In this document: piece after piece, positions 37,208 through 46,845 of the stretch
Layout: each line of letters opens with the position of its first letter
How positions within the stretch are numbered: position 1 is the first letter of the stretch
NCBI RefSeq assembly: GCF_018861755.1
Contig: NZ_JAHLEF010000001.1
Location: 434,001 to 498,000, forward strand
Direction: 5' to 3'
Source of the DNA: Clostridium sp. CF012
Lineage (GTDB): Bacteria; Bacillota; Clostridia; Clostridiales; Clostridiaceae
DNA: 64,000 nt
The notes under the pieces: model-generated
The model's database searches: none
Seen by the model: the letters and a program-made list of their open reading frames with translations, nothing else
Told to the model about the DNA's origin: nothing
Program-made: the position numbers and the translations under genes

Positions 37208-37242
37208 AAAAAAGCAGATGATTTAATTCATCTACTTTTTTT
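37208..37242 (-). terminator. Terminator after the ATP-cone gene
   Basis: Minus-strand AAAAAGTAGATGA/TCATCTGCTTTTTT hairpin (one mismatch) plus T run. Confidence 0.85.
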
Positions 37243-37248
37243 ATTATT

Positions 37249-37509
37249 CTATTTTCCTTGTTTATAATATTCAGACACAACTTTAAACCCTTGTTTTTCT
37301 AACTCGAGCAATACAAATTTTTGAATAATATCAGAATGAATACTTTCCTTTTGATAATTTTTTAAATCCTTTTGAATGTTCCTTGCTAAATTCTCAAGAT
37401 CTGATTCATTAAGTGGTTGCCTAGCATCGTCTGAAGCTCTATCTATGCTAGTTTTTATTTTACTTAAATCAAATTCTTGAAGTCTTCCATCGCGTTTGAT
37501 AACTTTCAT
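37249..37509 (-). CDS. Stand-alone ATP-cone domain protein
   Basis: 86 residues that are just one ATP-cone: MKVIKRDGRLQEFDLSKIKTSI...IHSDIIQKFVLLELEKQG. ATP-cones sense dATP/ATP at the N-terminus of ribonucleotide reductases and in NrdR; here neither the zinc ribbon nor a reductase domain is attached. It may act in trans as a nucleotide sensor, which is inference. ATG 37509 is preferred for its spacing from AGGAG. Monocistronic. Confidence 0.85.
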   Translation of the reverse strand: MKVIKRDGRLQEFDLSKIKTSIDRASDDARQPLNESDLENLARNIQKDLKNYQKESIHSDIIQKFVLLELEKQGFKVVSEYYKQGK

Positions 37510-37613
37510 AATTATCATCTCCTATGCATAAATGTCATGGATTATAATTCTTATTTATTACTACTATAATATAAGACATTGTCGCAATATTCAACCTTTT
37601 TTTCGACATTTCT

Positions 37614-37651
37614 AGGGACGATTCTCAAGATCATTTCGAGAACCGCCCCTG
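37614..37651. repeat. Palindrome 1 of the 37.6-39.4 kb cluster
   Basis: AGGGACGATTCTC and GAGAACCGCCCCT pair in 11 of 13 positions around a short loop. It begins a run of palindromes with no protein gene. Confidence 0.55.
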
Positions 37652-37660
37652 AGCACACTT

Positions 37661-37748
37661 TATAGAACATTAAAAGAATATGAAATTTCTCTTGCGTGCC
37701 TTGCAAAAGAAATTTCATATTCCTAATTCAGTTTTCCTACGTTCTATA
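37661..37748. repeat. Palindrome 2, nested
   Basis: Outer arms TATAGAAC/GTTCTATA and inner arms GAATATGAAATTTCT/AGAAATTTCATATTC. Its 37681-37712 stretch recurs at 39001-39032 (29 of 32 identical), flanking the decayed transposase. Confidence 0.65.
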
Positions 37749-37977
37749 ATACATCCCCCATAAACTGAGTTATCCCAAAATAAATTATATCTCATATTCC
37801 GCTGAATAAATTTCAAAAATAACTATTTACTACGTACAGCCATGGAAAAATCAATTTTATGGTAGGACTGTGTGAACAAACTAATGTTACTAGAAATATT
37901 TAACAAAAACCCACTGAAAAATTCCGGTAGGAATACTGATATTCCCTATAAAGTGATAGCAGTTCACAACTGCCTTT

Positions 37978-38690
37978 ATGAACTATGAAATAAAAGCAAC
38001 TAATATAAACTTTGACACAACCTCAAAATTAATGTGGGGGAATTATGAAACACCTGAAGGCAAGGAAGGGGTAATATCCATAACCTTCGGTCACAGTAAG
38101 CAAAAAATAGAAGACAAAAATCAAATCAAAATGGGTTTAGGCGTAGCCAATGGAGTAATTCTTGATGCTAAGGTTTTATCTGGAAACAAAGATGATAAAA
38201 CCTATAACGGTGAAACGCTTGAGGAAGTAGAACATGTTCTTGAAAGACTAAATATTCCCGTAGGGGATTTTCACTATATAGCCGATAGTACACTTTTGAC
38301 TTCAGATAGTTTAAATAAAGCAGAAAGTATACATCTAAAACTTATAACAAGAATGCCTGAAACCACAAATCTTGCAAAAGATTGTATAAAAGAAGCACTT
38401 ATTAACAAGAACCTTATGAAAAAATAGAGATTAAAATAACTCAAGATAAAGTAGTTGAATATTTTATAAGTGAGAAATATTGTACTTTTGAAAATACTAG
38501 ATTAAATGTGCTATATGTTACCCCAGAGCGCATAGAGGCACTAACGTACCTATCAATGATGATATTATCGGATTGATATGCCATCTTAATTTTGCTGCAT
38601 TTATACTTTGGCAGGCTGCCGCCTAAAAGAATTATTGAAGCGTTTTATCAAAAATATAAAGTGACTACAAAAACTTACAGTCACTTTTGA
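37978..38690 (+). pseudogene. Decayed IS1634-like (IS4-superfamily) transposase
   Basis: Codons 37978-38427 give a DDE-transposase middle part: FDTTSKLMWGNY, ITFGHSKQK, LGVANGVILDAKVLSGN, HYIADSTLLTSDSL and ITRMPETT. The N-terminal part is missing; a scrap GLCEQTNVT is found at about 37867-37893. After 38427 the frame breaks and fragments such as PPKRIIEAFYQKYKVTTK appear in other frames to about 38690. No intact ends are seen. It is an old inactive insertion. Confidence 0.8.
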
Positions 38691-38803
38691 AAATTTTATA
38701 GAACCCATATTAAAAAAGATGTCAAAAACAAATACAAGGATTTTTAAATCTATTGTGCGGAGTATGAGTTATAGAAACACAAAACTAGAAATTAGATTAA
38801 GAG

Positions 38804-38877
38804 TTTTTTCTTAGATTATACTATAACGAAAAGCATATATTGCTAGAATGCTTTTGTTAGCATAATCTAAGAAAAAA
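38804..38877. repeat. Palindrome 3
   Basis: Perfect 16-bp outer arms TTTTTTCTTAGATTAT/ATAATCTAAGAAAAAA and inner AAAAGCAT/ATGCTTTT. Total 74 bp. The poly-T arm makes it resemble a terminator on either strand, but no gene ends at it. Confidence 0.65.
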
Positions 38878-38986
38878 TACCTAATTTAAAAATTGCTATT
38901 ATTTTTTTCAATAATAAATCTTAAGTTTATTACAGCACTAATTTCTGTAAGCATCCCAGGTCGCATAACAATTAATAATGTTACGA

Positions 38987-39115
38987 ATTTTATAGGGGTA
39001 TGAAATTTCTCTGGAGTGACTTGCAAAAGAAACGATAAAACTATTGAAATTTGATTTAGAAATTCTTCTTTTGCGAATATAAAATTTTCGTTAGCCCACT
39101 TGTACCCTCTAAAAT
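38987..39115. repeat. Palindrome 4
   Basis: ATTTTATAGGGGTA/TACCCTCTAAAAT outer arms and TTGCAAAAGAA/TTCTTTTGCGAA inner arms, 129 bp in total. It includes the second copy of the 32-bp repeat found in palindrome 2. Confidence 0.55.
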
Positions 39116-39147
39116 AGGAACATTTTTCAATTGTAAATTATAATCAT

Positions 39148-39365
39148 GAAGGTGAAAGCATGTAGGAGTGTGATAGATAGTATATAGTGAGTTTTACAGA
39201 CTCTTAGTTTATGTAGTGAAAAATTTTCGTAAGCAGCCCAGGACGGGCTGCTAGCACTTCTGAGACAGGACGTCGAATAAGTGCGGTAGAAAAATTTTCA
39301 CGGAATAAACTTAGAGTCTGTTAACAAACGTTCTACTATCAGAACATCCTACATGCCGAACCTTC
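39148..39365. repeat. Palindrome 5: 218-bp structured element next to purD
   Basis: Five matching arm pairs in register: GAAGGT/ACCTTC, GCATGTAGGA/TCCTACATGC, TGATAG/CTATCA, ACAGACTCTTAGTTTAT with its near-perfect complement at 39305-39321, and GTGAAAAATTTTC/GAAAAATTTTCAC. The head carries two small hairpins, GCAGCCC/GGGCTGC and GCACTT/AAGTGC, whose loops both contain AGGAC. It starts 15 bp after the purD stop. It could be a MITE-like element or a structured RNA. Confidence 0.7.
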
Positions 39366-39379
39366 ATTTTATACTTAAA

Positions 39380-40624
39380 TTATTTTCCTATATCTGTTCT
39401 GTAGTAAATTCCTTGGAACTGAATTTTTCTCATGTCAGCATAAGCCGTTTCTCTTGAAATATCTGCGGTTTCACCAAGCGCTGTTACTCCTAGAACTCTT
39501 CCACCAGCAGTCTTAAGAACCCCATCTTCTTCATTAGCCCCAGCTAAAAATAGCTTTCCTTGTAATTTCTCCTGCTCACTTATTTCGAATCCTGTTTTGT
39601 AGCTACCTGGATAACCTTTTGATGCAGCAATTACGCAGCAAGAATATCCACTATTCCATTGCAAATCAAAGTTCTGGAGGTCACCCTCTAAAGCACTAGT
39701 CACAAGATCCACAAAATCACTTTTCATAAGTGGAAGAACAGCTTGAGTCTCAGGGTCTCCGAGTCTCACATTATATTCAAGAGAATATACACCTTTACTG
39801 GTTATCATTATACCAAAAAATATTATGCCCTTATAATCCATTGCTTCTTCTTTAATTCCCACAAGGGTAGGCTGTAATATATGTTTTTCGAACTCCTCTA
39901 ATACTTCTTTGATGCAATAGGGATTGGGCGCTATAACTCCCATTCCTCCGGTGTTAGGTCCCTTGTCCCCATCGAATATTTGCTTGTGATCTTTTGAAGA
40001 TATAAACGGAAGTATTGTTTTACCATCTGTTATAGAGAGAATAGATGCTTCTACACCTTCTAAAAACTCTTCAATTACAATTTTCTTACCGCTGCCTTTA
40101 AATATATCGAGTATCATAAAATCATTTATACTACTTTTAGCCTGAATAAAATCATTACAGATAACTACACCCTTTCCTGCTGCTAAGCCATCTGCTTTTA
40201 TTACTATTGGATATTCGCATTTTTTCAAATACTCTAGTGCACTATTTTCATTTTCAAAGACTTCATAGGCTGCTGTTTTTATACCATATTTCTTCATAAA
40301 TTCTTTTGAATATGCTTTACTTCCTTCAAGCCTCGCTGCCTTTTGGCTAGGTCCTAATATCTTAAGTCCAATTTCTTTAAACTTATCTACGATGCCTTGT
40401 ACCAGCAATTCCTCTGATCCAACTATGGTAATATCTATTCTGTTTTCCAAAGCAAAAGATAAAAGCTCATCTATTTTTGTAATATTAATGTTCTCACATT
40501 TATTTTCTCTCTGCGTACCACCATTGCCAGGAGCACAATACACCACTTCAACAGAGGGATTTTCTGCAACTTTTGATACTAGTGCATGTTCTCTTCCCCC
40601 AGAACCAATTATTAACACCTTCAT
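39380..40624 (-). CDS. purD: Phosphoribosylamine-glycine ligase PurD
   Basis: A 414-residue ATP-grasp enzyme making GAR from phosphoribosylamine and glycine. N-terminal MKVLIIGSGGREHALV, ATP-grasp core SKEFMKKYGIKTAAY and ADGLAAGKGV, metal motif GDPETQAVLPLM. It is the last gene of the riboswitch-controlled purine operon. ATG 40624 follows AGGAGG; an ATG 19 codons upstream falls in the intergenic hairpin. The gap after purH contains a 14-bp perfect hairpin (40647-40690). Confidence 0.96.
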   Translation of the reverse strand: MKVLIIGSGGREHALVSKVAENPSVEVVYCAPGNGGTQRENKCENINITKIDELLSFALENRIDITIVGSEELLVQGIVDKFKEIGLKILGPSQKAARLEGSKAYSKEFMKKYGIKTAAYEVFENENSALEYLKKCEYPIVIKADGLAAGKGVVICNDFIQAKSSINDFMILDIFKGSGKKIVIEEFLEGVEASILSITDGKTILPFISSKDHKQIFDGDKGPNTGGMGVIAPNPYCIKEVLEEFEKHILQPTLVGIKEEAMDYKGIIFFGIMITSKGVYSLEYNVRLGDPETQAVLPLMKSDFVDLVTSALEGDLQNFDLQWNSGYSCCVIAASKGYPGSYKTGFEISEQEKLQGKLFLAGANEEDGVLKTAGGRVLGVTALGETADISRETAYADMRKIQFQGIYYRTDIGK

Positions 40625-40646
40625 AAAAACGCCTCCTAATGTTTTT

Positions 40647-40690
40647 ATTAAGCTCATGGTAGAATAACTATACTCCACCATGAGCTTAAT
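40647..40690 (-). promoter_or_regulatory. Intercistronic hairpin between purH and purD
   Basis: Perfect 14-bp arms ATTAAGCTCATGGT/ACCATGAGCTTAAT with a 16-nt loop, followed on the transcript by AAAAACATT and the purD ribosome site. No T-run, so more likely an RNA stability or processing element than a terminator. Confidence 0.6.
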
Positions 40691-40716
40691 ACCCTACCAA
40701 AGTAGGTAACGGATTA

Positions 40717-42219
40717 TTAGTGTTTAAAATGGCGAGTACCTGTAAACACCATTGAAATTCCATTTTTATCGCACATATCTATGGATTCTACATCTTTAAT
40801 AGAACCACCGGGTTGAATAATAGAGGTTACGTTATATTTCGCAGCCAGCTCTACCACGTCTCCAAAAGGGAAAAATGCATCTGATGCCATTACATTTCCA
40901 TGCCCTGCTCTTTCTAAGGCTTGCTCTGCTGCCCATATTCTATTTACCTGGCCTGCCCCGATTCCTTTAGTCACGCCATCTTTGACTACTACAATAGCAT
41001 TGGATTTAACATATTTAACAACTTTCATTGCAAATATCAAATCTTTCATTTCACCTTCTGATGGCTTGTTTTCTGTAACTACTTTAATATCTTCGATTAA
41101 TTTATCATCTGAACTTTGTACAAGCATTCCACCATCAACTTTAACCATCTGCATCTTGTCTTCAGCTTTGTTAGAACATACTATAACTCTTAAATTCTTC
41201 TTGCCTTTTAATATTTTTAAGGCTTCCTCATCAAATTCTGGTGCAATAACCACCTCTAAAAATATTTTTACAAGTTCCTCTGCAGTTTCACTGTCTACTT
41301 TTTTATTAAAAGCAACAATGCCACCAAATATAGACATAGGATCACAGGCGTAGGCCTTTTTATATGTTTCAAGTACGCTACTTCCTATGGCAACTCCACA
41401 GGGTGTGTTGTGCTTTAGGCCGCAACAAGCAGTTTCCTCAAAATCACATACTACCTTCCATGCAATATCCATGTCTTTAATATTGTTATAAGATAATTCC
41501 TTGCCATTTAACTGTAGAGTATCCTTCATAGCTCCACTCTCTGTTGTGCTAACATAATAAGCTGCGCTTTGATGTGGATTTTCACCATATCTTAAATCCA
41601 TTTGTTTTTTATAGGAAACAGAAAGATATTCGGAATATGTATCTTCGCCAAGTAAAAAATTACTTATAGCTGCATCGTAAGCTGATATTAAGTTAAATAC
41701 TTTACCTGCTAGATATTTCCTAGTTTCAAAATCTACTTCTTCTTTGGCCTGGATTTTTTTTATAATATTTTCATAATCTAATACGTCGCTGAGTACAATA
41801 ACATCCTTAAAGTTTTTAGCAGCGGCTCTTAGCATTGTTGGTCCACCGATATCAATAAATTCTACTTTCTCCTCAAAACTTATATTTTCTGTTACTTTAT
41901 CAAAGAAAGGATAAAGATTAACTACTACCATGTCAATAGGTTTTATTCCTTTGGCCTTAATAGTTTCCATATGCTCTTTATTATCTCTTATTGCTAAAAT
42001 TCCACTATGTATTGTTGGGTGCAAGGTCTTAACTCTTCCATCTAAAATCTCTTCAAAGCCTGTGATATCAGAAATTTCTACTACTTTAATGTTATTTTCT
42101 TTTAAATACTTAAAAGTTCCACCTGTGGATATAATCTCCACTCCATTATTTTGTAGTGATGTTGCAAGGTCTAAAACATTTTCTTTATCAAAAACACTTA
42201 TAAGTGCTGTTTTAATCAT
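40717..42219 (-). CDS. purH: Bifunctional AICAR transformylase / IMP cyclohydrolase PurH
   Basis: A 500-residue enzyme doing the last two steps to IMP. The N-terminal MGS-like cyclohydrolase domain reads [19 protein letters not shown]...[12 protein letters not shown]...[14 protein letters not shown], and the transformylase domain includes [14 protein letters not shown] and [14 protein letters not shown] 42219 is chosen for 7 nt from AGAGGTGG. It follows purN by about 50 bp. Confidence 0.96.
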   Translation of the reverse strand: MIKTALISVFDKENVLDLATSLQNNGVEIISTGGTFKYLKENNIKVVEISDITGFEEILDGRVKTLHPTIHSGILAIRDNKEHMETIKAKGIKPIDMVVVNLYPFFDKVTENISFEEKVEFIDIGGPTMLRAAAKNFKDVIVLSDVLDYENIIKKIQAKEEVDFETRKYLAGKVFNLISAYDAAISNFLLGEDTYSEYLSVSYKKQMDLRYGENPHQSAAYYVSTTESGAMKDTLQLNGKELSYNNIKDMDIAWKVVCDFEETACCGLKHNTPCGVAIGSSVLETYKKAYACDPMSIFGGIVAFNKKVDSETAEELVKIFLEVVIAPEFDEEALKILKGKKNLRVIVCSNKAEDKMQMVKVDGGMLVQSSDDKLIEDIKVVTENKPSEGEMKDLIFAMKVVKYVKSNAIVVVKDGVTKGIGAGQVNRIWAAEQALERAGHGNVMASDAFFPFGDVVELAAKYNVTSIIQPGGSIKDVESIDMCDKNGISMVFTGTRHFKH

Positions 42220-42273
42220 AATCATTCCACCTCTCGAGTAAGGCACATTTATTTTCATGTGTCTAAGTCACAT

Positions 42274-42882
42274 TCAAATACCTATTACTTTTCTTCCCAC
42301 AATTTTTATTTTTCCTTCACTTATATATTTAATAGCTTCAGGAAGTGCAATATGCTCTTGTTCTAAAACCCTTTTTTGTAGTTCAATAGCAGTATCTTCA
42401 CCATAAACCTTTACAACTCTTTGAATTATAATTGGCCCTGAGTCTGTACCTGCATCTACGAAATGAACACTACACCCTGAAACTTTAACTCCGCACTCCA
42501 GGGCTTTTTCATGAACCTTAATCCCATACATTCCCGGTCCGCAAAAACTTGGTATAAGGGCTGGATGAATATTAATTATTTTATTTTTAAATACCTCAAG
42601 AACATCTCCTTGAAGTATAGATAAAAATCCAGCCAGCACTATTAAATCTACACTACCAGTTAAAATTTTTAGTATTTCATCTGAAAGCTTTACGCCATAT
42701 TTTTTTTTATCCACTACATAGGTTTTTATATTTTTCGCTTTTGCTCTCTCTATGCCATATACATCACTCTTATCAGAAATCACCGCTTCTATGCAGCAGT
42801 TTAAATATCCACTTTCTATATTGTTAATTATAGCTTGAAGATTGCTTCCACTGCCTGATATTAATACGGCTATTTTAAGCAA
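42274..42882 (-). CDS. purN: Phosphoribosylglycinamide formyltransferase PurN
   Basis: A 202-residue folate-dependent GAR transformylase. KIAVLISGSGSNLQAII at the start, the catalytic INIHPALIPSF segment (Asn-His), and the Asp in HFVDAGTDSGPII. It overlaps the end of purM by 13 bp, so translation is coupled. Length is standard. Confidence 0.96.
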   Translation of the reverse strand: MLKIAVLISGSGSNLQAIINNIESGYLNCCIEAVISDKSDVYGIERAKAKNIKTYVVDKKKYGVKLSDEILKILTGSVDLIVLAGFLSILQGDVLEVFKNKIINIHPALIPSFCGPGMYGIKVHEKALECGVKVSGCSVHFVDAGTDSGPIIIQRVVKVYGEDTAIELQKRVLEQEHIALPEAIKYISEGKIKIVGRKVIGI

Positions 42883-43868
42883 ACTCCGCCACCTCCAGCT
42901 TCAACGTGACCAATTTTATATGCTCTATCTCCTAAATCCTCAATAGTTTTTATAACCTTAAGTGTATCCTTATTTTCCACACATAATACATATCCTATTC
43001 CCATATTATATGTATTAAACATATGTTCCTCAGTTACCCCAAGGGCCATAAGATGTTTAAATATATCTGGAGTGTTAAAACTATTTTTATCAACTACAGA
43101 TGTAAATTTGTCGCTAAACATTCTTGGTATATTTTCATAAAAACCACCACCGGTTATATGTGCCATACCCTTTATATCAAATTTTTCTATAAGGTTTAGT
43201 ACAGTTTTTACGTAAATTTTTGTTGGAGTCAAAAGAGTGTTTCCAATTTTATCTCCATTAAATTGAGCATCTAAATCTGGGATTAATTTTCTAACTAAGG
43301 AATATCCATTACTATGAAGACCTGTTGATTCAATTCCTATAAGCGAATAACCATCCTTGATAGCAGATCCATCAATAATCTTATGCTTATCCACTATACC
43401 CACAGTAAACCCTGCCATATCATATTCACCGTCTCTATAGAATCCTGGCATTTCTGCAGTTTCCCCACCTATAAGAGCACATCCAGCTTGAATACACCCC
43501 TCTGATACACCTTTGACTAGTTGTGCTGCGGTTTCAGCCTCGAGTTTTCCACAAGCTATATAATCTAAAAAGAAAAGTGGCTTTGCACCATGGCAAAGGA
43601 CATCATTTACACACATAGCAACGCAATCAATTCCTACAGTTCCATATTGTTTCATTCTAAATGCAATATCAAGTTTAGTACCGACTCCATCAGTACCTGA
43701 GACTAAAATAGGATTTTTATAACCCTCCCCTATTTCAAACATTCCAGCAAAACTTCCTAAATGATTTAAAACACCTTTTGTAAATGTACTTGCTGCAAAT
43801 TCTTTTATTAATTTTACTGACTTATATCCTTCTTCAATATTAACACCTGCATCTTTATAAGTTATCAT
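42870..43868 (-). CDS. purM: Phosphoribosylformylglycinamidine cyclo-ligase PurM
   Basis: A 332-residue AIR synthetase of the PurM/PurL ATP-binding family. Motifs: SGTDGVGTKLDIAF, DCVAMCVNDVLCHGAKPLFFLDY, GGETAEMPG and the late MAHITGGGFYENIPR. It works directly after PurL. It is 9 bp downstream of purF and overlaps purN by 13 bp. Confidence 0.96.
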   Translation of the reverse strand: MITYKDAGVNIEEGYKSVKLIKEFAASTFTKGVLNHLGSFAGMFEIGEGYKNPILVSGTDGVGTKLDIAFRMKQYGTVGIDCVAMCVNDVLCHGAKPLFFLDYIACGKLEAETAAQLVKGVSEGCIQAGCALIGGETAEMPGFYRDGEYDMAGFTVGIVDKHKIIDGSAIKDGYSLIGIESTGLHSNGYSLVRKLIPDLDAQFNGDKIGNTLLTPTKIYVKTVLNLIEKFDIKGMAHITGGGFYENIPRMFSDKFTSVVDKNSFNTPDIFKHLMALGVTEEHMFNTYNMGIGYVLCVENKDTLKVIKTIEDLGDRAYKIGHVEAGGGGVCLK

Positions 43869-43877
43869 GGATATCCC

Positions 43878-45344
43878 CTACCTTTCTAGTCTATCTTTGT
43901 CATTTTCAAAGGGAGCAGGTACCGGGTATCTACCCTTAAAGCACCCTAAGCAAAATTCTGTATGACCCAAGGATTCGAGTAACCCCTCTATGCTTAAATA
44001 TCCCAAACTGTCTGCACCTATATCTTGTCTTATTTCTTCAACGGAGACATTAGCGCCAATTAAATCTTTTCTATAGGGTGTATCTATTCCAAAATAGCAA
44101 GGGTATTTTACAACTGGTGAACAAACCCTAAAATGAACTTCCTTTGCTCCAGCTTTTTTTAAGATCTCAACTAATCTTTTACTTGTAGTTCCACGAACTA
44201 TTGAATCATCTATTAGAATAACCCTTTTACCTTCTACATTTATCTTTAATGCATTTAACTTTACGGAAACTGCTCTTTCACGGAGTTCTTGAGTGGGACT
44301 TATAAATGTTCTACCCACATATCTGTTTTTAATAAGACCCATTCCAAAAGGTATTCCGGAAATTTTAGAATAGCCTATTGCTGCCGCCATACCTGAATCT
44401 GGAACTCCAACAACCATATCGGCGTCTACAGGAGATTCTTTAAATAACTGTTCTCCTGCCATCACTCTTGAAGTGTACACATTAATTCCATCAATTGTAC
44501 TGTCTGGTCTTGCAAAATATATATATTCAAAGGAGCAGGTTGCATTTTTAGTTTTTTCTGCAAAATTAATGGATGTAAGTCCATTTTCATCTATTATTAC
44601 TATCTCACCAGGCTTTACATCTCTTAAAAAGTCTGCACCTACTGCATCTAGTGCGCAACTTTCAGATGCGATTACATAACTATTTCCTATTGTCCCTATA
44701 CAAAGTGGTCGTATTCCGTTTTGATCTCTAACGCCTATTAGTTTTTCCTTTGTAAGCATTACTATTGCATAGGAACCCTTAATAGCCTGTATAGCATCTA
44801 CTACAGCCTTTTCAACACCTTTTTTTGCACCTCTAGCAATTAAGTTTAATATAACTTCTGAATCTATTGAGGTTTGAAACATATATCCACAATCCTCTAA
44901 AAGCTCTCTTATGACATCTGCATTTACTAAATTCCCATTATGGGCAATAGCTATGTCTCCTAGTTTAAATTTACTCAGTAGTGGCTGTGCATTTTTTACT
45001 TCGCTGCCACCCGTAGTGGAATACCTAACGTGCCCAATGGCCGCGTGCCCCTTCATTTCACTAATTTGTTTTTCATTAAAAACATCACATACAAGGCCCA
45101 TAGCCTTTTCACAAATAAGGGTAGTTCCATCAGAATATACTATTCCAGCACTTTCTTCTCCCCTATGCTGCAGGGCATAAAGTCCATAATAGGTTAAAGA
45201 TGCTACATCTAAATCTTTATCCGGTGAAAAAATCCCAAACACACCGCATTCTTCTTTAAACTTATCTTCTTTAAATTCATTTTCTTTAATCTCATTTTCG
45301 TCATAAGAAATGGATACTTCATCTAATTCTATAATTCCATTCAA
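43878..45344 (-). CDS. purF: Amidophosphoribosyltransferase PurF
   Basis: A 488-residue enzyme that starts the pathway from PRPP and glutamine. The mature N-terminal nucleophile would be Cys33 (EECGVFGIF), so a 32-residue acidic propeptide is removed, as in the Bacillus-type enzyme. The Fe-S cysteines of that type are present (KYPCYFGIDTP, EFCLGCFKGRYP). The PRPP motif is VILIDDSIVRGTT. It is feedback inhibited by purine nucleotides in the family. Confidence 0.95.
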   Translation of the reverse strand: MNGIIELDEVSISYDENEIKENEFKEDKFKEECGVFGIFSPDKDLDVASLTYYGLYALQHRGEESAGIVYSDGTTLICEKAMGLVCDVFNEKQISEMKGHAAIGHVRYSTTGGSEVKNAQPLLSKFKLGDIAIAHNGNLVNADVIRELLEDCGYMFQTSIDSEVILNLIARGAKKGVEKAVVDAIQAIKGSYAIVMLTKEKLIGVRDQNGIRPLCIGTIGNSYVIASESCALDAVGADFLRDVKPGEIVIIDENGLTSINFAEKTKNATCSFEYIYFARPDSTIDGINVYTSRVMAGEQLFKESPVDADMVVGVPDSGMAAAIGYSKISGIPFGMGLIKNRYVGRTFISPTQELRERAVSVKLNALKINVEGKRVILIDDSIVRGTTSKRLVEILKKAGAKEVHFRVCSPVVKYPCYFGIDTPYRKDLIGANVSVEEIRQDIGADSLGYLSIEGLLESLGHTEFCLGCFKGRYPVPAPFENDKDRLER

Positions 45345-45418
45345 AGAAATTCCTCCTTATTATTCTTCCTCTAGCCTTTAGATATGCTTTGGGTTATTTG
45401 CATTTCTTAAAAAAAATC

Positions 45419-46126
45419 TTATTTACCACTAATTCTACTTAATATTTCCACGTAGGCCTCGGTAACATTACCTAAATCTCTTCTAAATCTATCTTTATCT
45501 AATTTTTCTCCTGTTTTAACATCCCAGAATCTACATGTATCTGGTGATATCTCATCTGCCAAAAGTATTTCTCCATTATATCTTCCAAACTCTAATTTAA
45601 AATCTATTAAATTGATATCTTTTTTTAGAAAAACTTCTTTTAGAATATCATTTATTTCTGAAGCTAAATGGTATATTTCTAATAATTCTTCAAAAGTTGC
45701 AAGCCCCATAGCTACTGAATGATAATCATTAATAAGTGGATCCCCTAATTCGTCATTTTTATAGCTTAATTCAAAAACTGTTGTTTTTAGCTTTGTACCT
45801 TCTTCTAGCCCATATCTTTTTGCCATGCTACCAGCCGCTACATTTCTTACAATTACTTCAAGAGGTATTATTTCAACCCTTTTGCAAAGTTGCTCTCTAT
45901 CACTTAGCTTTTTAATAAAATGAGTTTTTATACCTTTTTTCTCTAGTAATTCGAATAGTGCAGTAGTTATGCTATTGTTTAAAATTCCCTTATTCTCAAT
46001 TTGAGCCTTTTTAATACCATTAAAAGCAGTTGCATCATCCTTATAATATACTCTAACCTCTTCTTTATTATCTGTGCTGTATATTATTTTAGCTTTTCCC
46101 TCATATAGCAATACTGAATCTCCCAT
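45419..46126 (-). CDS. purC: SAICAR synthetase PurC
   Basis: A 235-residue enzyme joining CAIR and aspartate. N-terminal [10 protein letters not shown], middle [18 protein letters not shown], then [28 protein letters not shown]. Full length. It lies 27 bp downstream of purE in the same operon. Confidence 0.96.
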   Translation of the reverse strand: MGDSVLLYEGKAKIIYSTDNKEEVRVYYKDDATAFNGIKKAQIENKGILNNSITTALFELLEKKGIKTHFIKKLSDREQLCKRVEIIPLEVIVRNVAAGSMAKRYGLEEGTKLKTTVFELSYKNDELGDPLINDYHSVAMGLATFEELLEIYHLASEINDILKEVFLKKDINLIDFKLEFGRYNGEILLADEISPDTCRFWDVKTGEKLDKDRFRRDLGNVTEAYVEILSRISGK

Positions 46127-46153
46127 TAATAACCACTCCTTAATATTTTTATT

Positions 46154-46633
46154 TTAGAATTCTATATTTTCTTCATTCTCCGCTATAAATTTTTCTTTCA
46201 TATCTTTTCTATATTTTATTAATTTATTTTTAAGTTCTGAATCTTTAAGTGATAAAATTTGAACTGCAAGCATTCCGGCGTTATAGCTGTTATTAATGCC
46301 CACTGTAGCAACTGGAATAGATTTTGGCATTTGTACAATTGAAAGTAGTGAGTCTATACCCTCCATACCGGCCTTAATTGGCACTCCAATCACCGGCATT
46401 ATTGTTTGAGATGCAATTACTCCTGGAAGATGTGCAGCAAGCCCTGCTCCTGCTATAATGCATTCTACCCCTCTATTTTCCATTTCTTTTATCACTTCCA
46501 TTAATCTCTCTGGTACTCTGTGAGCTGATAAAATATGTACTTCGTACTCCACCTCAAATTCTTGAAGCACTATTGCTGCATTTTTCATTACCTCTTTGTC
46601 TGATTTGCTTCCAAAAATAATTCCTACACTCAT
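46154..46633 (-). CDS. purE: N5-CAIR mutase-type PurE
   Basis: A 159-residue first gene of the riboswitch operon. Motifs GIIFGSKSDKEVM, LSAHRVPERLMEVI and GAGLAAHLPGVIASQT bind the phosphate and carry the catalytic His. There is no purK beside it, so either purK is elsewhere or this form uses CO2 directly. It is expressed only if the upstream terminator (46682-46727) is avoided. Confidence 0.95.
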   Translation of the reverse strand: MSVGIIFGSKSDKEVMKNAAIVLQEFEVEYEVHILSAHRVPERLMEVIKEMENRGVECIIAGAGLAAHLPGVIASQTIMPVIGVPIKAGMEGIDSLLSIVQMPKSIPVATVGINNSYNAGMLAVQILSLKDSELKNKLIKYRKDMKEKFIAENEENIEF

Positions 46634-46681
46634 CTTTTACCTCCCATTGAAATAAAGTAATCCACTCTTATAATTTCCAAT

Positions 46682-46727
46682 AAAAAAAGGACTATACCAT
46701 AAAAAGTTATTTTAATGGTGTAATCCT
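46682..46727 (-). terminator. Riboswitch-controlled terminator before purE
   Basis: Minus-strand stem starting AGGATTACACCAT and closing ATGGTATAGTCCT, two internal mismatches, then TTTTTTT. It lies between the aptamer and the purE ribosome site; ligand binding would leave it free to form. Confidence 0.85.
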
Positions 46728-46751
46728 GAATTAAAAGCTCAATTCAAGATC

Positions 46752-46820
46752 CACCAATAGTGAGAAGTTACCGGCCTCTCGTAGAAACTTCTAAGCCATA
46801 TTCTTAGAAATATATTGATG
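46752..46820 (-). promoter_or_regulatory. Guanine-type purine riboswitch aptamer
   Basis: 69 nt read on the minus strand. P1 is CATCAATA/TATTGGTG; P2 is TTCTAAG/CTTAGAA closed by the loop AATATGG; the core is GTTTCTAC; P3 is GAGAG/CTTCTC with loop CCGGTAA. The discriminating base before TAT is C (CACTATTGG), which gives guanine/hypoxanthine, not adenine, specificity. It precedes the purE terminator, so guanine would switch the operon off. Confidence 0.93.
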
Positions 46821-46845
46821 AACTAATTTATTAATTTATATTTTT

